Assembly (NCBI GenBank): GCA_963576475.1
Contig: OY754980.1
Span: 4,338,306-4,402,305 of the forward strand
Length of the DNA stretch: 64,000 nt
Direction: 5' to 3'
From: Molanna angustata
Lineage: Eukaryota; Arthropoda; Insecta; Trichoptera; Molannidae
The position numbers and the translations under genes are program-made. Numbering within the stretch: position 1 is the stretch's first letter; each line of letters opens with the position of its first letter. Positions 61,408 through 64,000 of this stretch are shown here, one piece after another. The notes below the pieces were generated by a model. The model had not been told where the DNA came from. It saw only the letters and a list, made by a program, of their open reading frames with translations, and made no database searches.

Positions 61408-61535
61408 TGGATGGTGGCAGAGCGGTCAGTGGAGGAGATCGAATCCTACATTTTCAGTCTGTAAATATTTATGCTTACGTGAGGAAATGTATGAGGATGT
61501 TGAAACGACAAGGACAAATTAAATGTTGATAAAAA
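61408..61535 (+). mobile_element. SINE-1, diverged
   Basis: GATGGATGGTGGCAGAGCGG then GAGATCGAATCCTACA; the tail is TTTATGCTTACGTGAGGAAA, GACAAGGACAAATT. The region between the A and B boxes is shortened. Confidence 0.65.
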
Positions 61536-61604
61536 AAAAATACCGGAGGTATAGAAAACATCAAAGGTGGATTTTTGGTATAAGGCATTCTTTTCAGACC
61601 CAAG

Positions 61605-61748
61605 ATACCTGTGGATACCTACGCTTTTTTAATTGTGTTTTCATGTTGAAATTGTGAAACAATTAAGTCTCATAAATGTGGCAATTTGTTATTGGGTGCG
61701 TGCTAAATAATATTTGACTTAGTGAATCTCAGTTGCCCGAGAAAGCAT
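61605..61748 (+). mobile_element. SINE-2 tail fragment
   Basis: TAATTGTGTTTTCATGTTGA, AATGTGGCAATTTGTTATTG, GGTGCGTGCTAAATAATATT, GTTGCCCGAGAAAGCA match the SINE-2 tail on the + strand. Confidence 0.7.
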
Positions 61749-61775
61749 AATATAATTCAATTAAAAATGAAACAA

Positions 61776-62012
61776 TGTATTTTTGATTCTAGATACAAAA
61801 TATAATTTTACGTCGATAGCAATATCGCCTTTTGGCATCTTCAAGAATATGACGGCATGGGGTTTCTGTTGTGGTACTCGTATACCTATTGGTGGAGGGT
61901 GGAGCATACAGTATTTTTGATTATCATAGCTTTGAAGATACCCTAACAAGGCGAAATAACTATCGACGTAAAAATAATATTTTGTATGTAGAATCAAAAA
62001 CATTCTTTTAAA
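61776..62012. mobile_element. Foldback element with about 90-bp arms
   Basis: AATGTATTTTTGATTCTAGA, ATTTTACGTCGATAGCAATA, TCGCCTTTTGGCATCTTCAA (61778-61850) is mirrored by TTGAAGATACCC, GGCGAAATAACTATCGACGT, TAGAATCAAAAACATTC (61932-62008). The interior holds TGGTGGAGGGTGGAGCAT. The 80-codon minus frame across it is a by-product of the palindrome. Confidence 0.85.
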
Positions 62013-62131
62013 ATTTCAATTGAATGTAAAATAAGTTCTACCAATTAAATAATCTTCAGTTTATATAAAATACTAATTACTTATTTAGTATATGTAAAAA
62101 TGTCGAACCCATCGAAAGTGAAAACGTAATG

Positions 62132-62205
62132 TACATACATACATACATACATACCATCACGCCATGTCCCTTGCGGGGTAGGCAGAGAGAACCGAACGCC
62201 ACATT
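62132..62205 (-). mobile_element. RTE-like LINE, 3' tail only, followed by CT microsatellite
   Basis: TACATACATACATACATACC ATCACGCC tail, then CTTGCGGGGTAGGCAGAGAG AACCGAACGCCACATTTCT: complement of VLSAYPARDMA plus stop. A CT repeat (62203-62223) lies at the truncation point. Confidence 0.8.
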
Positions 62206-62265
62206 TCTCTCTCTCTCTCTCTCTTTTTTTTATACAGTTCCCGGTAAATAAAAGTCTTTATAATC

Positions 62266-62578
62266 ATTCATTCATTCATACCATCACGGCATATCCCACA
62301 ATGTGGGGTAACCAGCGAAAGGTGTCCGGGTGTGCATTGCCTTATAAAAGGGAGAACAACACATCTATGTATACCCACACACCACTCTCGTTTCACCAAA
62401 AAAGGCACTACATTCAGAATGGGTGGTAAACCTCATTGCTGAACTATGTGAGATGTTATTGTTGCCTGTTGTATTTTCGATTACCCGGCTCTTACGGGAC
62501 ACTCGAAAACAATGATTTAAAGAATGGAAGCACTATTCTAAACCGGTGCCTCACAGCTAGAAAGTCTTTATTATGGTC
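62266..62578 (-). mobile_element. SINE-like element SINE-3, complete copy
   Basis: Minus-strand copy from GCTGTGAGGCACCGGTTTAG (about 62555-62574) through CATTCTGAATGTAGTGCC and CCCACATTGTGGGATATGCC to the 3' end CCGTGATGGTATGAATGAAT (about 62268-62290). About 310 bp. Together with 6208-6507 it defines the family. Confidence 0.85.
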
Positions 62579-63139
62579 CTTTTATACGAATAGGTATATG
62601 ACCGTCAGTAAATAAACATATATTTGGGTTAATAAACAGCTATAATTTCAAGTCGGTTCATATTATGTGTAGCTTTTATCCCATTTTGTTTTTATAATAT
62701 TTTTACTACGCCATTAAAGTTAAATGGTGTATCAACTTATATACAATTTCTAATGAACAACAACACAAATATAATAGTTACGTAATAAGGAAATAATAAT
62801 CTAATTTAGAATGGGTGTACCATTTGTAGATATGGGAATGGCTTTCATACAATACGCAATATTATTTGGTGTAGGTACAATTTTAGTCTCTAAGACCGAC
62901 AACGTTTATTGAGCGAAAAAATCAACAACAGCGCTTTATTGCTTTATACATAGGTATTTACATTTTCAAATATCACTATTTTGTATGATAGGTGAAATTA
63001 AATTAGTAGAAAGATTATTTAAAAAGACCTGTAAAATGTTTGTAATTTAATTTATGTATACCTGTACATTTTGTTAATAATATAATGTAAATTAGTATTC
63101 TGTATCGCATGTAAGTAAATGGCCACGGAAAAAAACTAT
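62579..63139. other. No gene recognised
   Basis: AT-rich spacer. Confidence 0.4.
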
Positions 63140-63482
63140 GATGTGTCGTATTTTATGATAGGATAGTAGGTATTGTACCTACATATGTCGTATTTCATAA
63201 CGTGGTAGTATTCTTTGTCGTTTTTACAATGTGATTGTATTTTGTGTCGCATTTCACGATGTGACATTATTTTATTTCGTATTTAATAATGTGAGAGTAT
63301 TCTGTGTCGTTTTACAGTGTGATTTTTGTATTTTATGTCGCATTTCCCGATGTAACAGTATTTCATTTCGTTTTAATAACGTGAGAGTATTCCGTGTAGT
63401 TTTACAGTGTCGCATTTTCCGATGTGAGAGTACCTATATTCCCGATGTGAAAGTATTTATTTCGTATTTCATAACGTGAGAG
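63140..63482. repeat. Degenerate minisatellite, about 30-bp period
   Basis: Units based on TGTCGTATTTCATAACGTGA followed by GAGTATTTT recur about ten times. Variants include TCGCATTTCACGATGTGACA, TCGTATTTAATAATGTGAGA, TCGCATTTCCCGATGTAACA and TCGTTTTAATAACGTGAGAG. Spacing varies from about 24 to 34 bp. The 82-codon + frame across it is repeat-derived. Confidence 0.85.
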
Positions 63483-64000
63483 TATTTATTTATTTATTTA
63501 TTTATGTTAAAGTTGGACAAAAAACAGCGTTAAGACATAGTACAATACAATAGTAACATCAAGTATTAAGGCCTATTACATTTTGTCGTTATGATTAATA
63601 TAAAATAATACAAGTTTGCAAAAAATATGATCATAGGTTGGTATGTAGGTAAGAGCAACATTTCAAGTTAACAATGATTTAAAACATAATATTCAACTAA
63701 AAGGAAAAAAGAAAAAAGATAATAAATGCCGTCAAGGTTTCCTATAATAAGTGGTTATTGATCTTCTTTTGTATAGAGTATTTGAATGTTGTGGAGCTGA
63801 GGTGGAAGATGTCAAACTCTTGAAATCTGTTATTGTATGTATCGCACATTCTATGAATAGTCATGTTTTGTGCGTAATTGGTGCGGTGAATTGGAAGGTG
63901 GAATAAATGTGTATGTCTAGTTCTGCGAGTAGGAATATTAAATGAAATGGTATTGAGTATTGAGGGGCAGTCGATATTATTATTTATAATGTTGTACAGA
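63483..64000 (-). mobile_element. LINE 3' end (HRTNYAQN family), continuing past the window
   Basis: Minus strand from 64000: CTTLYIINNNIDCPSILNTI, SFNIPTRRTRHTHLFHLPIH, RTNYAQNMTIHRMCDTYNNR, FQEFDIFHLSSTTFKYSIQK, then a stop near 63755 and an AT-rich 3' UTR to a TTTATTTATTTATTTAT run at 63485. Closely related to 22140-22610. The frame is open at the window edge, so more of the ORF may lie outside. Confidence 0.82.

Noticed and set aside
61761..62003. 80-residue minus-strand ORF
   Set aside because: It spans a palindromic foldback element and reads through both arms; no independent coding evidence.
63231..63479. 82-residue ORF with repeated FCVVLQC-like motifs
   Set aside because: Derived from the 30-bp minisatellite.

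Overview
The window looks like AT-rich nuclear DNA of an insect. It has a spliced gene for a MADF-BESS protein, many arthropod-type non-LTR retrotransposons (R1, L2-like, RTE-like and RNase H-bearing types), tRNA-derived SINEs and foldback MITEs. The TAGGTA/ACCTAC-rich AT background and the retrotransposon tails suggest Lepidoptera, but that is an inference. Nothing bacterial, viral or organellar was seen.

Only one host gene is well supported: a two-exon MADF-BESS transcription-factor-like gene on the + strand (exon 1 at 5754-5910, exon 2 at 9851-10335). The splice sites are canonical and the joined frame is open. Its 3.94-kb intron is packed with mobile DNA: a SINE, a tRNA-SINE, two copies of an AT-rich repeat in opposite orientation, and two 5'-truncated RTE-like LINE copies with perfect 12- and 14-bp target-site duplications. 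Weaker host candidates are an orphan terminal exon (36556-36761), a cryptic GC-rich coding stretch (52973-53262, minus), a possible nine-codon first exon (15839-15865) and a possible divergent promoter near 58.1-58.6 kb.

Layout. 0-5.5 kb: LINE tails and SINEs. 5.6-10.4 kb: the MADF-BESS gene. 10.4-13.4 kb: an R1 3' end interrupted by another LINE that carries a 73-bp tandem array, then a repeat with a nested foldback element. 14-18 kb: SINE debris and AT-rich DNA. 18.0-22.0 kb: a GC-rich block and the best-preserved element of the window, an R1-clade ORF2 on the minus strand with an open reverse transcriptase. 22-34.5 kb: LINE tails, SINEs and a foldback element. 36-39.5 kb: an orphan exon and an L2-like LINE. 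40-49 kb: more LINE tails and SINEs, and a poly(A) hairpin. 49.5-53.9 kb: MITEs, a SINE split by a 581-bp GC-rich insertion, a hairpin cluster and a 226-bp tandem duplication. 55-64 kb: LINE tails, SINEs, foldback elements, a minisatellite, and a LINE running off the right edge.

The transposon content has internal order. At least eight LINE lineages are represented almost only by 3' ends. One SINE-like family ends with the same terminal motif as the RTE-like LINE, suggesting LINE-driven mobilisation. The most interesting leads are that SINE/LINE tail sharing, the GC-rich insertion family, the palindromic MITE family, and the cryptic coding stretch at 53 kb. No convincing new multi-gene system was found.
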